Assembly (NCBI GenBank): GCA_964425315.1
Contig: CAYRNB010000001.1
Coordinates: 1-64,000, forward strand
Origin: Rhodoblastus sp964425315
GTDB taxonomy: Bacteria; Pseudomonadota; Alphaproteobacteria; Rhizobiales; Beijerinckiaceae
Direction: 5' to 3'
DNA length: 64,000 bases
The notes under the pieces are model-generated. The model had not been told where the DNA came from, did no database searches, and saw only the letters and a program-made list of their open reading frames with translations. The position numbers and the translations under genes are program-made. Shown here one piece after another: positions 26,614 to 35,208 of this stretch. Every line of letters starts with the position of its first letter. The first letter of the stretch is position 1.

Positions 26614-27171
26614 TCAAGGCGCCCGCACCGCCTTCAGGTCGAAATCGACCCCAACCTCGAACGCGACCCACTGGTCGCTGTTCCATTCGCCCTTCCCGAC
26701 CCCGAAATCCTCGCGCATCAACTGCGCATGGCCCTTCGCCTCGGCGCGATTCCCCTCGATCCGCAAAGTGAATTTCAGCCGGACCGGCTTGGTCACGCCG
26801 CGCAAGGTCAGATCGCCATCCGCCTCGTAGGAATCGCCGGCCCTTCGCACCTCCTTCGACACGAAGCGCGCCTGCGGAAATTTCTTCACGTCGAACCAGT
26901 CCTTGCCCGGCAGGGCTTCGTCGCGCTGCCTGTCGCCGGTGACGGCGCTGGCGACGTCCACTGTGACTTCGATATGGGCGGCGGCAAGATTTTGCGGATC
27001 GAGGGAAATGGCGGCGGAAAAGCGCGAGAATTTGCCGGTGAATTTCTCGCCCGCCTGGGTTCCGGCAAAAGTCAGGCTGCTTTGCGCCGGATCGATCTTC
27101 CACTTTTCCGCGCGCGCGGCGGACGCGGCGAAAAGCGCGGCGGCGACCAAGGCGATGCGAAGGACGATCAT
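26614..27171 (-). CDS. YceI-family periplasmic lipid-binding protein (second copy)
   Basis: This 185-residue protein has a signal peptide (IVLRIALVAAALFAASAARA) and a YceI lipocalin-like barrel (KWKIDPAQSSLTFAGTQ; GDLTLRGVTKPVRLKFTL). YceI proteins bind isoprenoid or quinone-like amphiphiles in the periplasm. The start at 27171 overlaps the cytochrome b561 stop by ATGA, so it is co-translated with it. It is the third gene of a yceI-cytochrome b561-yceI operon. Sequence identity with the other copy is only moderate, so the duplication is old. Confidence 0.9.
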   Translation of the reverse strand: MIVLRIALVAAALFAASAARAEKWKIDPAQSSLTFAGTQAGEKFTGKFSRFSAAISLDPQNLAAAHIEVTVDVASAVTGDRQRDEALPGKDWFDVKKFPQARFVSKEVRRAGDSYEADGDLTLRGVTKPVRLKFTLRIEGNRAEAKGHAQLMREDFGVGKGEWNSDQWVAFEVGVDFDLKAVRAP

Positions 27172-27746
27172 GAATTCGGCCTCGCCGCGCCGCGCAAAGC
27201 CATGCGCCACAGGGGAACGTCGCCCTTGATCGCATGACGCAGGGCCGCGCCAACATGGCCGAGGATCGCAACGATAAAGACGAAAGCCCCGACATCGTGC
27301 AGGCGCTTGAAAAAGTCCGCGACCGGCTTCTTGTCATGGAAATCGGCGAGCCAGGCGATATGCGGCCAGGGAAGGACGCCGTAAAGCACGGTCGGAACAT
27401 TGAACGGCGACGCCGAAACATAAGCCCAGCCGCACAAGGGCATGAAAAGCATCAGCGCGTAGAGGACGAAATGGCCGGCGCGGGCCGCGCGCCGCTCGCG
27501 GGCCGGCATGGCCGGCGGCAGCGGCGGCGGCGCATGGATCAGTCGCCAGGCGAGCCGCAGAACCGCCAGCAGCAGGATGGTCACGCCGATCGACTTGTGC
27601 AGTTGAAAGAGCTCGAAGACCAGGTGCTTGGGCAGAGGCGCCCATTTCATCGCCAGGCCGACGCCGATCAGGGCGAAGATGCCGAGAGCCATGAGCCAGT
27701 GCAGGCTGACGGCGATGAAATGATAGCGTTGCGGCGCCGGCGACAT
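27168..27746 (-). CDS. Cytochrome b561 (di-heme membrane protein)
   Basis: This 192-residue, four-helix membrane protein belongs to the bacterial cytochrome b561 family. Heme-ligand histidines are visible in the first helix (AVSLHWLMALGIF), the second (FQLHKSIGVTIL) and the fourth (LHDVGAFVFIVAILGHVGAAL). It probably passes electrons between the quinone pool and a periplasmic acceptor. Its sandwich position between two yceI genes is a known arrangement, suggesting the YceI proteins supply or bind its quinone-like substrate. Confidence 0.9.
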   Translation of the reverse strand: MSPAPQRYHFIAVSLHWLMALGIFALIGVGLAMKWAPLPKHLVFELFQLHKSIGVTILLLAVLRLAWRLIHAPPPLPPAMPARERRAARAGHFVLYALMLFMPLCGWAYVSASPFNVPTVLYGVLPWPHIAWLADFHDKKPVADFFKRLHDVGAFVFIVAILGHVGAALRHAIKGDVPLWRMALRGAARPNS

Positions 27747-27750
27747 CGGT

Positions 27751-28344
27751 TCACTTCCGCAGTTCGAAGGCGGCGTTGATGGTCACATGCACCTTGTCGC
27801 CGATCGCGGGCGCATATTTGCTCACGCCGAATTCAGTGCGCTTGATGACGCCATAGCCGACAAAACCGACCGTATAGGCCTTGTCGATCGGATTGACCCC
27901 GGCACCGACGAAATGCGCCTTCAGCGTCAGAGGCTTTGTGACGCCACGCAGGGTCAATTCGCCCTCGATGGTCGCGGCCTCGGGGCCGGTCCGGGTCACT
28001 TTGGTCGAGACGAATGTCGCTTTGGGATATTTGACGGCGTCGAGCCATTCGGCGCCCTTCAGCTCATGGGTGAGCGCGGCGACGGGCGTGTAAATCGTCG
28101 CCGTCGCTGCCGACACGTCCAGCTTGGACGCGGACGGATGGGCGGGATCGAGGATCAGGACGCCGGAAGCGCCGGCGACCATGCCGTCAAAATGCGACAG
28201 GCCGAAATGCGACACGGAAAAGACGATCTGGCTGTGCCTGGGCTCGACCTTGTAGGTTCCGGCCTTGATCGCCGTTTCGGCCGAGGCGGCGGCGGAAAAA
28301 AGGAGCAGCGCGCCAAGGGCGCCGGCGAAAAGCGACTTTTTCAT
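27751..28344 (-). CDS. YceI-family periplasmic lipid-binding protein (first copy)
   Basis: This 197-residue exported protein starts the operon. It has a signal peptide (FAGALGALLLFSAAASA, cut before ETA) followed by a YceI barrel: YKVEPRHSQIVFSVSHFGLS, EGELTLRGVTKPLTLKAHF and KRTEFGVSKYAPAIGD. These are the strongest YceI motifs. It lies four bases upstream of cytochrome b561. The divergent LysR regulator beyond an intergenic region with two perfect hairpins is the likely controller. Confidence 0.93.
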   Translation of the reverse strand: MKKSLFAGALGALLLFSAAASAETAIKAGTYKVEPRHSQIVFSVSHFGLSHFDGMVAGASGVLILDPAHPSASKLDVSAATATIYTPVAALTHELKGAEWLDAVKYPKATFVSTKVTRTGPEAATIEGELTLRGVTKPLTLKAHFVGAGVNPIDKAYTVGFVGYGVIKRTEFGVSKYAPAIGDKVHVTINAAFELRK

Positions 28345-28365
28345 TTTCTATCCTCATACCTTTTC

Positions 28366-28395
28366 TCGTTGATCGCGACTCGTCGCGATCAACGA
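28366..28395. promoter_or_regulatory. Perfect inverted repeat in yceI 5' region
   Basis: TCGTTGATCGCGAC and GTCGCGATCAACGA form 14-base arms with a two-base gap, 21 bases upstream of the first yceI start. A palindrome this tight is more likely a protein-binding site or an mRNA hairpin covering the 5' leader than chance. Confidence 0.6.
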
Positions 28396-28431
28396 ATCCC
28401 TCGCGTCAGCTCGGCGTCGCATTCGCTCCCA

Positions 28432-28457
28432 ACCGGTTCTCGTCAACGAGAACCGGT
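28432..28457. promoter_or_regulatory. Second inverted repeat between yceI and lysR
   Basis: ACCGGTTCTCG and CGAGAACCGGT are perfect 11-base arms around TCAA. It lies between the divergent yceI operon and lysR. Together with the repeat at 28366-28395 it may form the operator of the LysR protein, or a terminator-like structure. Confidence 0.55.
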
Positions 28458-28588
28458 CTCACAAGATGCTACGGCGACGCCGCCGGGGAAATCTGCTTCG
28501 CCCCATCGGGCGCCTTCTATAGATGCGGGCTTGCCGGCTATCCGTCTAGACGTTATTTTTTGATACAATCTATCTCTCATTCAGATAT

Positions 28589-28643
28589 GTCATGATGCGC
28601 GACGGCTTTTCCCTCGAACAGATCCGCCTTTTCGTCACCGCCG
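28589..28643. repeat. Duplicated contig end flanking the gap (left copy)
   Basis: The 55 bases at 28589-28643 are identical to 28744-28798 on the other side of the N run. Both encode the start of the LysR protein. An exact 55-base overlap is what de Bruijn assemblers using k=55 leave at contig ends, so this is probably one sequence written twice. Confidence 0.85.
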
Positions 28644-28743
28644 NNNNNNNNNNNNNNNNNNNNNNNNNNNNNNNNNNNNNNNNNNNNNNNNNNNNNNNNN
28701 NNNNNNNNNNNNNNNNNNNNNNNNNNNNNNNNNNNNNNNNNNN
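28644..28743. other. Assembly gap of exactly 100 N
   Basis: The run of 100 N is a conventional scaffold gap of unknown size. Because the flanks share 55 identical bases, the true gap is probably negative and the two contigs simply overlap. No missing gene is needed to explain the surroundings. Confidence 0.95.
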
Positions 28744-28746
28744 GTC

Positions 28747-29649
28747 ATGATGCGCGACGGCTTTTCCCTCGAACAGATCCGCCTTTTCGTCACCGCCGCC
28801 GAAGAAGGCAGCTTTTCCGCCGCGGCCCGCAAAATGGGGCGGGCGCAATCGGCGGTCAGCGATCTCATCCGCCGGCTGGAGGAACGCGTCGGCGTCGAAT
28901 TGTTCGACCGTTCCGGCCGCTCGCCCAAGCTCACCCCCGCCGGCGCCCAGCTTCTGCGGGAGGCGCGCGCCCTCGGCAAGGCGGCGGACGCGCTTGCGTC
29001 CCGCGCCCGCGGCATGGCGCGCGGCCTCGAGCCGGAGCTTTGCGTCGTCGTCGACGTCTATTTCCCGTTCGAAATCATAACCGAGGCGGCCAAGGAATTT
29101 CGCGCCGAATTCCCAACCACGCCCTTGCGCCTTTACAATGAGGTTCTCGGCGGCGCCCTGCAGCCGGTTCTGGACGGAAGCGCCAGCTTCGCCGTGGTCG
29201 GCGGTCCGACGCCGCTGCCCGCCAGCCTCACCGCCGAATATCTCGCCGGCATCGTCGCCATAATGGTCGCGGCGCCCAGCCATCCCTTGGCTACGATCGA
29301 AGGCGCGATCGGGCGCGCAGAGTTGGAAAAGCACGTCCAGCTGGTGCTGACGGAAAGGTCGCAGAATTCCGCCGGGCAGGAATATAGCGTGATCTCGCCC
29401 GCGACCTGGCGGCTCGCCGATCTCTTCGCCAAACACGCATTTCTGCTCAACGGCCTCGGCTGGGGCTCCATGCCGCTGCATGCGGTCGAACGCGACCTCG
29501 CCGAAGGGCGGCTGAAAAGGCTGGAGGTTCAAGGTTACCCGGCTTCCGGCCTCGCCCTCCCCATGTCCGCCGCCTATCGCGCCGCCTCGCCCCCCGGCCC
29601 CGCAGGACGCTGGCTGATCGAAAGGCTCAAGTCCTCCGCTACGGCCTGA
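28747..29649 (+). CDS. LysR-family transcriptional regulator
   Basis: This 300-residue regulator has an N-terminal winged helix-turn-helix (LEQIRLFVTAAEEGSFSAAARKMGRAQSAVSDLIRRLE in outline, residues 5-60) and a LysR substrate-binding domain with two lobes. The start shown follows the gap; an identical start exists at 28594 before it, which is the same codon duplicated by assembly. It is divergent from yceI-cytochrome b561-yceI, the usual layout for a LysR regulator and its target. Its last 76 bases overlap the convergent end of eutC. The inducer is unknown. Confidence 0.9.
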   Translation: MMRDGFSLEQIRLFVTAAEEGSFSAAARKMGRAQSAVSDLIRRLEERVGVELFDRSGRSPKLTPAGAQLLREARALGKAADALASRARGMARGLEPELCVVVDVYFPFEIITEAAKEFRAEFPTTPLRLYNEVLGGALQPVLDGSASFAVVGGPTPLPASLTAEYLAGIVAIMVAAPSHPLATIEGAIGRAELEKHVQLVLTERSQNSAGQEYSVISPATWRLADLFAKHAFLLNGLGWGSMPLHAVERDLAEGRLKRLEVQGYPASGLALPMSAAYRAASPPGPAGRWLIERLKSSATA

Positions 29650-30383
29650 GGCTCAGCGTTTTCCTTCAACTCCACCCCGGTCAGCCCGCGGCGCAGAGCC
29701 TCGCGCGCCAGCCAGGCGAGTTTGGCCGCCGCCTGTTCGATGGTGAGACCGCCCTGGGCATGAATATTGGAGATGCAATTGCGCTCGGAATCGCGCCGGC
29801 CCGGACGCGGATCGTAGGTCATATAGACGCCGAGGCTTTCGGCGACGGTGAGGCCGGGCCGCTCGCCGATCAGCATCGCGCAAAGTTTTGCGCCGATGAG
29901 CGCGCCGATCTCGTCGCCGAGCGCCACCCGGCCGAAGCGGGCGACGACGACAGGCGCGATTTCCATTCCGGCGAGAAGCGGCATGGTGGCCGCGATCAGC
30001 GGCGCCGCCTGGGCCTGGACCGCAGCGGCGGAAAGACCATCGGCGACGACGAAAACGAGGTCGAAGTCGCCGGCAAGAGGCGCGAGTTTTTTCGAAGACT
30101 CGGCGTCGAGCCGGCGGCCGAGGTCCGGTCGGCGCAGATAGACGGCCGAATCGCCGACCTCGGAGCGCACGACGACGCTTTGCAAAGGCGCCAGAGCTTT
30201 GGCCAGAGCCTCGACATCGAGCGCGCCATGTACGGCGTCGCGGGCGCGGGCGTGAGCGAGCTGGAAATCCAGCAGCGCCTTTGTCGGCAGGGAATCGCCG
30301 CTGCGGCCGAGGCCGATGCGCGCCGGCGTCTTGGCCCGCAGCAGCGCATACGGGTCGGGCGGCGCGATTTTCTGGTCGCTCAC
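29574..30383 (-). CDS. eutC: Ethanolamine ammonia-lyase small subunit
   Basis: This 269-residue subunit pairs with EutB to form the adenosylcobalamin-dependent enzyme that splits ethanolamine into acetaldehyde and ammonia. Recognisable blocks are ARIGLGRSGDSLPTKALLDFQLAHARARDAVH, VVVRSEVGDSAVYLRRPDLGR and IGERPGLTVAESLGVYMTYDPRPG, each cited in part. The start is GTG at 30383, overlapping the eutB stop as GTGA. The 3' end overlaps lysR by 76 bases in the opposite direction. No eutA reactivase or microcompartment shell gene is present nearby. Confidence 0.93.
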   Translation of the reverse strand: MSDQKIAPPDPYALLRAKTPARIGLGRSGDSLPTKALLDFQLAHARARDAVHGALDVEALAKALAPLQSVVVRSEVGDSAVYLRRPDLGRRLDAESSKKLAPLAGDFDLVFVVADGLSAAAVQAQAAPLIAATMPLLAGMEIAPVVVARFGRVALGDEIGALIGAKLCAMLIGERPGLTVAESLGVYMTYDPRPGRRDSERNCISNIHAQGGLTIEQAAAKLAWLAREALRRGLTGVELKENAEPQAVAEDLSLSISQRPAGPGGEAAR

Positions 30384-31759
30384 GCCTGCCTCCCCAAAAG
30401 GCCGAGGCCGGAGCGGCTCACATCGACGAGACGGCGTTTTTTGTCGAGCAGGTTCATGCGCGCCAGCCAATCATCGAATTCCGGCGCCGCCCGCAGATCG
30501 AAAAGCGTGCGCAGCACCAAAGCGTCGTGGAAGGACAGGCTCTGGTAATTGAGCATGATGTCGTCCGCCCCCGGCACGGTGATGAGAAAGGCGCAATTTG
30601 CCGCCGCCAGCAGCACCATGAGATTGTCCATATCGTCGGAATCGGCTTCCGCGTGATTGGTGTAGCAGGCGTCGCAGCCCATGGGCAGGCCGAGGAGCTT
30701 GCCGCAAAACAGGTCCTCCAGCGCGGCGCGGATGATCTGCTTGCCGTCGTAAAGATATTCCGGGCCGATGAAGCCGACGACCGTATTGACCAGCAGCGGC
30801 TTGTAGCGCCGCGCCACGCCATAGGCCCGCGCCTCCATGGTCTGCTGATCGACGCCGTGGTGAGCGTCGGCCGATAAAGCCGACCCCTGGCCGGTCTCGA
30901 AATACATGACGTTGCGGCCGACCGTCCCGCGCTTCATCTCCAATGCGGCGGCATAGGCCTCGTCGAGCAGGGCCAGATCGACCCCAAAACCGCGATTGGC
31001 CGCCTCGCTGCCGGCGACCGACTGGAAGACGAGATCGACCGGCGCGCCGCGCGCCATCAGATCGAGCGTATTGGTCACATGCGACAGCACGCAGCATTGC
31101 GTCGGGATTTCATAGCGCTGGCGGATTTCGTCCAGCATTTGCGTGAGGAGATAAGCGTTCTGCACATTGTCGGAGGCCGGATTGACGCCGATCACCGCGT
31201 CGCCCGCCCCGAGCGCCAGGCCGTCGAGAACCGCCGCCGCCACCCCTTCCGGATCGTCGGCGGGATGATTGGGCTGCAGGCGGGTGGAAAGCCGGCCTTC
31301 CAGCCCGATCGTGTTGCGGAAGGCGGAAACGTTGCGGCATTTGCGCGCCACGGCGATCAGGTCCTGGTTGCGCATCAATTTGCTGACGGCGGCGGCCATT
31401 TCCGGCGTCAGGCCCTGCGCCAGCGCCGCCAGCTGGGGCGCGTCGACCTCGTAAGAGAGAAGATGGTCGCGCAGCTCGCCGACCGTCATCGCCGCGACAT
31501 GCCAAAACGATTTTTTATCGTGATTATCAATAATTAGTCGCGTTATCTCATCCTTTTCATAAGGAATGAGCGCCTCTTGCAAAAAAGTTTTGAGCGGCAG
31601 ATCGGCAAGAATTTTTCGCGCCGCGACGCGCGCGCTGTCGCTTGCCGCAGCTATGCCAGCGAGTTCGTCGCCGGAGCGCGGGGGCGAGGCCGCCGCCATC
31701 AGGCTTTTCAGATCGTCGAAGACGAAATTCTCGCCGCCGCTGAGGCCAGAATAGGACAT
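30380..31759 (-). CDS. eutB: Ethanolamine ammonia-lyase large subunit
   Basis: This 459-residue TIM-barrel subunit carries the substrate site. Family features include RSGDELAGIAA, LIIDNHDKKSF, GVNPASDNVQNAYLLTQML, NVMYFETGQGSALSADAHHG and the PMGCDACYTNHAEADSDDMD block. Length matches typical EutB. It allows use of ethanolamine from phospholipid turnover as nitrogen source. The enzyme needs B12; no cobalamin riboswitch was seen in the 122-base divergent region to malQ. The codons for residues about 60-85 (31500-31560) are markedly AT-richer than the rest. Confidence 0.95.
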   Translation of the reverse strand: MSYSGLSGGENFVFDDLKSLMAAASPPRSGDELAGIAAASDSARVAARKILADLPLKTFLQEALIPYEKDEITRLIIDNHDKKSFWHVAAMTVGELRDHLLSYEVDAPQLAALAQGLTPEMAAAVSKLMRNQDLIAVARKCRNVSAFRNTIGLEGRLSTRLQPNHPADDPEGVAAAVLDGLALGAGDAVIGVNPASDNVQNAYLLTQMLDEIRQRYEIPTQCCVLSHVTNTLDLMARGAPVDLVFQSVAGSEAANRGFGVDLALLDEAYAAALEMKRGTVGRNVMYFETGQGSALSADAHHGVDQQTMEARAYGVARRYKPLLVNTVVGFIGPEYLYDGKQIIRAALEDLFCGKLLGLPMGCDACYTNHAEADSDDMDNLMVLLAAANCAFLITVPGADDIMLNYQSLSFHDALVLRTLFDLRAAPEFDDWLARMNLLDKKRRLVDVSRSGLGLLGRQA

Positions 31760-31881
31760 CGGCCCTCCCGTCTTGCGTGCAAGCTAAACGCATCCCGCCC
31801 GCGGAACAAGCGCGGCTGACCGGCAGGGAAATTTGTGACATGCTCCGCCGCCTTCGGCGGAAATCGAAAACGGAATCAGGC

Positions 31882-33882
31882 ATGGACGACGACGACCTGC
31901 GTCAACTTGCGGGAAGAGCCGGCGTGGCGACGCATTGGCGCGACCAGGCGGGCCAGGAACGCGTCGTCGCGCCCGACTCTTTGCGTGAAATCCTCGCGGC
32001 GCTCGGCTTTCCTGCGGGAAGCGCCGCCGATATGAAAGAATCGCTGGCGCGCGCCGAAGACGGCGAGGCCGCCAAGGCGCCCTTAATCACGGCGCGCGTC
32101 GGCGAAAGCGTCCGCCTGCCCCGGCCGGCCCCGCAAAAGATCGAAGCGACGTTGGAAAGCGGCGAAAGTCGCGCCGTCGCGCTGCGCGAGGACGGCGCCC
32201 TCCCCGCCTTCGACCAGCCCGGCTATCACAAAATCCATCTGCCCGGGGGCGATCTCACAATTGGCGTCGCGCCGCCGCGTTGCCTGACCTTCGCCGAAAT
32301 CAAGGGCGGGTCGGGTTTCGGCCTTGCGGCGCAAATCTACTCCCTGCGCAGCCGCGACGATGGCGGAATCGGCAATTTCGGCGGCGTCGCGGCGCTCGGC
32401 CGCGCGGCGGGGGCGCAAGGCGCCGATCTTCTGGCGGTCAGCCCATTCCATGCGCTCTTCGGCGCCGATCCCAGCCGCTACAGTCCCTATTCGCCCTCGA
32501 CCCGGCTGTTCTATAACCCGCTCTATGCCGATCCCTCTTTGGTCCTAGCGGCGGAAATCGTTGGCCAGGCCGTGGACAAATCCGGCGTCGCCTCGGAAAT
32601 GGCGCGCCTGTCGGAAAGCAAACTGATCGACTGGCGGGCGGCGGCCCCCGTAAAGCTGAAATATCTGCGCGCCGTCTTCGATCTCCTGGGCGGCGCGCCG
32701 CAGGCGGCCGAATATGCCACCTTCCGCGAGGAAGCTTCGCGCCCGCTTATCGATCACGCCATCTTTGAACTCTTGCATCAAGAGCTATGGCGGCGGCAAA
32801 AACTCTGGCGCTGGCGCGACTGGCCGGCGGCTTTGCGCGACCCCGCGACCGCCCAGGTTCGGGCTTTTGCCGAAAAGAACGCGCAAGAAATCGATTTCCA
32901 GATTTTTCTGCAATGGCTGACGACAAAATCCATCGCCGCCGCCCAAAAATCCTGCCGCGACGCCGGCATGAAGGTCGGGCTCATCGCCGATCTCGCCATC
33001 GGGACCGACGCCGACGGCAGCCACGCCTGGTCGCGCCCCGGCGATCTTCTGACCTCCCTATCCATTGGCGCCCCGCCCGATTATTACGCCGCCGAGGGCC
33101 AGAACTGGGGACTTGCCGCTTTTTCGCCGCGCGGCCTGCGCGCGTCCGGCTATTTCGCCTTCATCGAGACCCTGCGCGCCGCCTTGCGCCATACCGGCGG
33201 GCTGCGCATCGACCATGTCATGGGCATGAGCCGCCTGTGGCTGATCCCGGAAGGGCGCGGCGCGCTGGAAGGCGCCTATGTCGATTTTCCCCAGGACGAT
33301 CTCTACCGCCTGATCGCGCTCGAATCCTGGCGGCATCGCGCCATGATCATCGGCGAGGACCTCGGCACCCTGCCCTGGGGCTATCGCGAATTCCTCGGCA
33401 GCCAGGGCATATACGGCATGAGGGCGCTGCGTTTCGAGCGCAACGACAGCGGCTTCGTCCCACCGCATTTCTGGTCGCATGAGGCCGCCGCCTTGACCAC
33501 CACCCACGACATGATCGCCACCGCCGGCTGGTGGAAAGGCGCCGATATCGAAGCCGGGCCGGACGAGGCGGAGAAGCAGCAGGAGCGGGCGCGCGATCGC
33601 CGAGCATTCTGGCGATCCTGCCGCGACGCCGGCGTCGTCCACGGCGATCAGCCGTCGGACTGGGACGCCTGGCCCGCCGTCGATGCGGCGATCAGCTATG
33701 TCGCCAGAACGCCCTGCGCGGTCAAAATCGTCGCGGTCGAGGACATTCTGGCGAGCGAGGTCCAGCCCAACGTTCCCGGCACGACCGTGGAAAAGCCCAA
33801 CTGGCGCCATCGACTCGACGGCGACGCCGCGCGCCTTCTGGACGACGGCAAGGTTCGCGAACGGTTGAGCCTTTTGCGCTGA
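31882..33882 (+). CDS. malQ: 4-alpha-glucanotransferase (amylomaltase)
   Basis: This 666-residue GH77 enzyme transfers alpha-1,4-glucan chains in glycogen or maltodextrin metabolism. Catalytic signatures are GLRIDHVMGMSRLW (nucleophile Asp), GEDLGTLP (acid/base Glu) and TTTHDMIATAGWW (stabilising Asp). An N-terminal extension of about 130 residues precedes the barrel, as in the long MalQ form. The start at ATG 31882 (MDDDDLRQLAGRAG) is chosen because the sequence upstream is basic and unlike the family; other in-frame starts lie at 31777 and 31840. No glycogen synthesis genes are adjacent. Confidence 0.92.
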   Translation: MDDDDLRQLAGRAGVATHWRDQAGQERVVAPDSLREILAALGFPAGSAADMKESLARAEDGEAAKAPLITARVGESVRLPRPAPQKIEATLESGESRAVALREDGALPAFDQPGYHKIHLPGGDLTIGVAPPRCLTFAEIKGGSGFGLAAQIYSLRSRDDGGIGNFGGVAALGRAAGAQGADLLAVSPFHALFGADPSRYSPYSPSTRLFYNPLYADPSLVLAAEIVGQAVDKSGVASEMARLSESKLIDWRAAAPVKLKYLRAVFDLLGGAPQAAEYATFREEASRPLIDHAIFELLHQELWRRQKLWRWRDWPAALRDPATAQVRAFAEKNAQEIDFQIFLQWLTTKSIAAAQKSCRDAGMKVGLIADLAIGTDADGSHAWSRPGDLLTSLSIGAPPDYYAAEGQNWGLAAFSPRGLRASGYFAFIETLRAALRHTGGLRIDHVMGMSRLWLIPEGRGALEGAYVDFPQDDLYRLIALESWRHRAMIIGEDLGTLPWGYREFLGSQGIYGMRALRFERNDSGFVPPHFWSHEAAALTTTHDMIATAGWWKGADIEAGPDEAEKQQERARDRRAFWRSCRDAGVVHGDQPSDWDAWPAVDAAISYVARTPCAVKIVAVEDILASEVQPNVPGTTVEKPNWRHRLDGDAARLLDDGKVRERLSLLR

Positions 33883-33931
33883 AGCCGCCCAATAGGCCTC
33901 TGCGCCGGAAGGCTTGGAAAGGCGGAACGCC

Positions 33932-35194
33932 ATGGAGAAGAGGCGGCTGCTCAGAGAAATGTTCGAGGCGGCGATCGCCTCCGCGCAGCCGGCGACCTGC
34001 GTGCCGCCGCATCTTCCGCCGCATCCTGAGGGCCGGACGATCGTCATCGGCGCAGGCAAGGCCTCCGCCGCCATGGCCCGCGCTTTCGAGGACCATTGGA
34101 ACGGTCCCTTGAGCGGCGCCGTCGTCACCCGCTATGGCCATGCCGTCGCCTGCGAAAGAATCGAAATTCTTGAAGCAGCCCATCCGCTGCCCGATGCGGC
34201 GAGCTTCGCCGCCGCGCAAAAAATCGCCGCCTCGGTCAAGGGCCTGAGCGCCGACGATCTGGTGGTCGCGCTGATTTCCGGCGGCGGCTCCGCCTTGCTG
34301 GCGGCCCCGGCGCCCGGCCTGACGCTGGCTGACAAGCAGGCCGCTTCCGCCGCTCTCCTCAAGAGCGGCGCTCCCATCGCCGAAATCAATTGCGTGCGCC
34401 GGCATCTGTCGGCGGTGAAAGGCGGCAGGCTCGGCGCGCTCTGCGCCCCCGCGCGCCTCGTCACCCTGGCCATTTCCGACGTTCCCGGCGACGATCCGCT
34501 CGACATCGCCTCCGGCCCGACCGTCGCCGATCCGACGACCTGCGCCGACGCTTTGGCAATTCTGGCGCGCTATTCGGTCGCCATTCCCGATAGCGTGAAA
34601 ACGCTGCTTGAAAGCGGCGCCGGCGAAAGCGTCAAGCCGAGCGACAAACGCCTGGCGCGGGCGGAATTCAAACTCGTCGCCACGCCGCAAATGGCCCTGG
34701 AGGCGGCGGCGCAAGTCGCCCGCCGCGCGGGCTATGCGGCGCGTATTTTGAGCGATCGCATCGAAGGCGAAGCGCGCGAGGTCGGCAAGGTTTTCGCGGC
34801 CATCGCCCTTCAAGCGGCGTCGCGCGGCGAGCCTTTCGAGCCGCCCTGCGTCCTGCTTTCCGGTGGGGAGACCACGGTGACGGTGCGGGGCCAAGGGCGC
34901 GGCGGCCGCAATGTCGAATTCCTGCTGTCGCTCGCCCTGGCGCTCGCTGGCGAGGCGCTCATCCGCGCGCTCGCGGGCGACACCGACGGCATGGACGGGA
35001 CGGAGGAAATCGCCGGGGCTGTCGTGACGCCGGACACGCTGGCGCGCGCCCGGGCGCTGGCGATCGACCCGCGCGCCGCCCTCGACGACAACGACGCCCA
35101 CAGCTTTTTCCGCGCCCTCGGCGACAGCCTCGTGACCGGACCGACGCTGACAAATGTCAACGATTTCCGTGCGATACTCATCGAAGAACGATGA
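33932..35194 (+). CDS. Glycerate kinase (MOFRL/DUF4147 type)
   Basis: This 420-residue kinase phosphorylates D-glycerate, giving 2-phosphoglycerate in serine-cycle organisms. It has the N-terminal glycerate kinase domain (RTIVIGAGKASAAMARAFE; VVALISGGGSALL; INCVRRHLSAVKGGRL; DVPGDDPLDIASGPT) and the C-terminal MOFRL domain (PCVLLSGGETTVTV; GRGGRNVEFLLSLAL; DTDGMDG). The ATG at 33932 is preferred to a TTG six codons upstream because AAGG precedes it at a suitable distance. With the hydroxypyruvate reductase-like protein at 3428 it supports operation of the serine cycle, though the genes are 30 kb apart. Confidence 0.92.
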   Translation: MEKRRLLREMFEAAIASAQPATCVPPHLPPHPEGRTIVIGAGKASAAMARAFEDHWNGPLSGAVVTRYGHAVACERIEILEAAHPLPDAASFAAAQKIAASVKGLSADDLVVALISGGGSALLAAPAPGLTLADKQAASAALLKSGAPIAEINCVRRHLSAVKGGRLGALCAPARLVTLAISDVPGDDPLDIASGPTVADPTTCADALAILARYSVAIPDSVKTLLESGAGESVKPSDKRLARAEFKLVATPQMALEAAAQVARRAGYAARILSDRIEGEAREVGKVFAAIALQAASRGEPFEPPCVLLSGGETTVTVRGQGRGGRNVEFLLSLALALAGEALIRALAGDTDGMDGTEEIAGAVVTPDTLARARALAIDPRAALDDNDAHSFFRALGDSLVTGPTLTNVNDFRAILIEER

Positions 35195-35208
35195 CGGCCC
35201 GGCTGAGA

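Noticed and set aside
28644..28743. A missing gene or mobile element in the N gap
   Set aside because: The 55-base identical flanks indicate overlapping contigs, so no additional sequence is needed.
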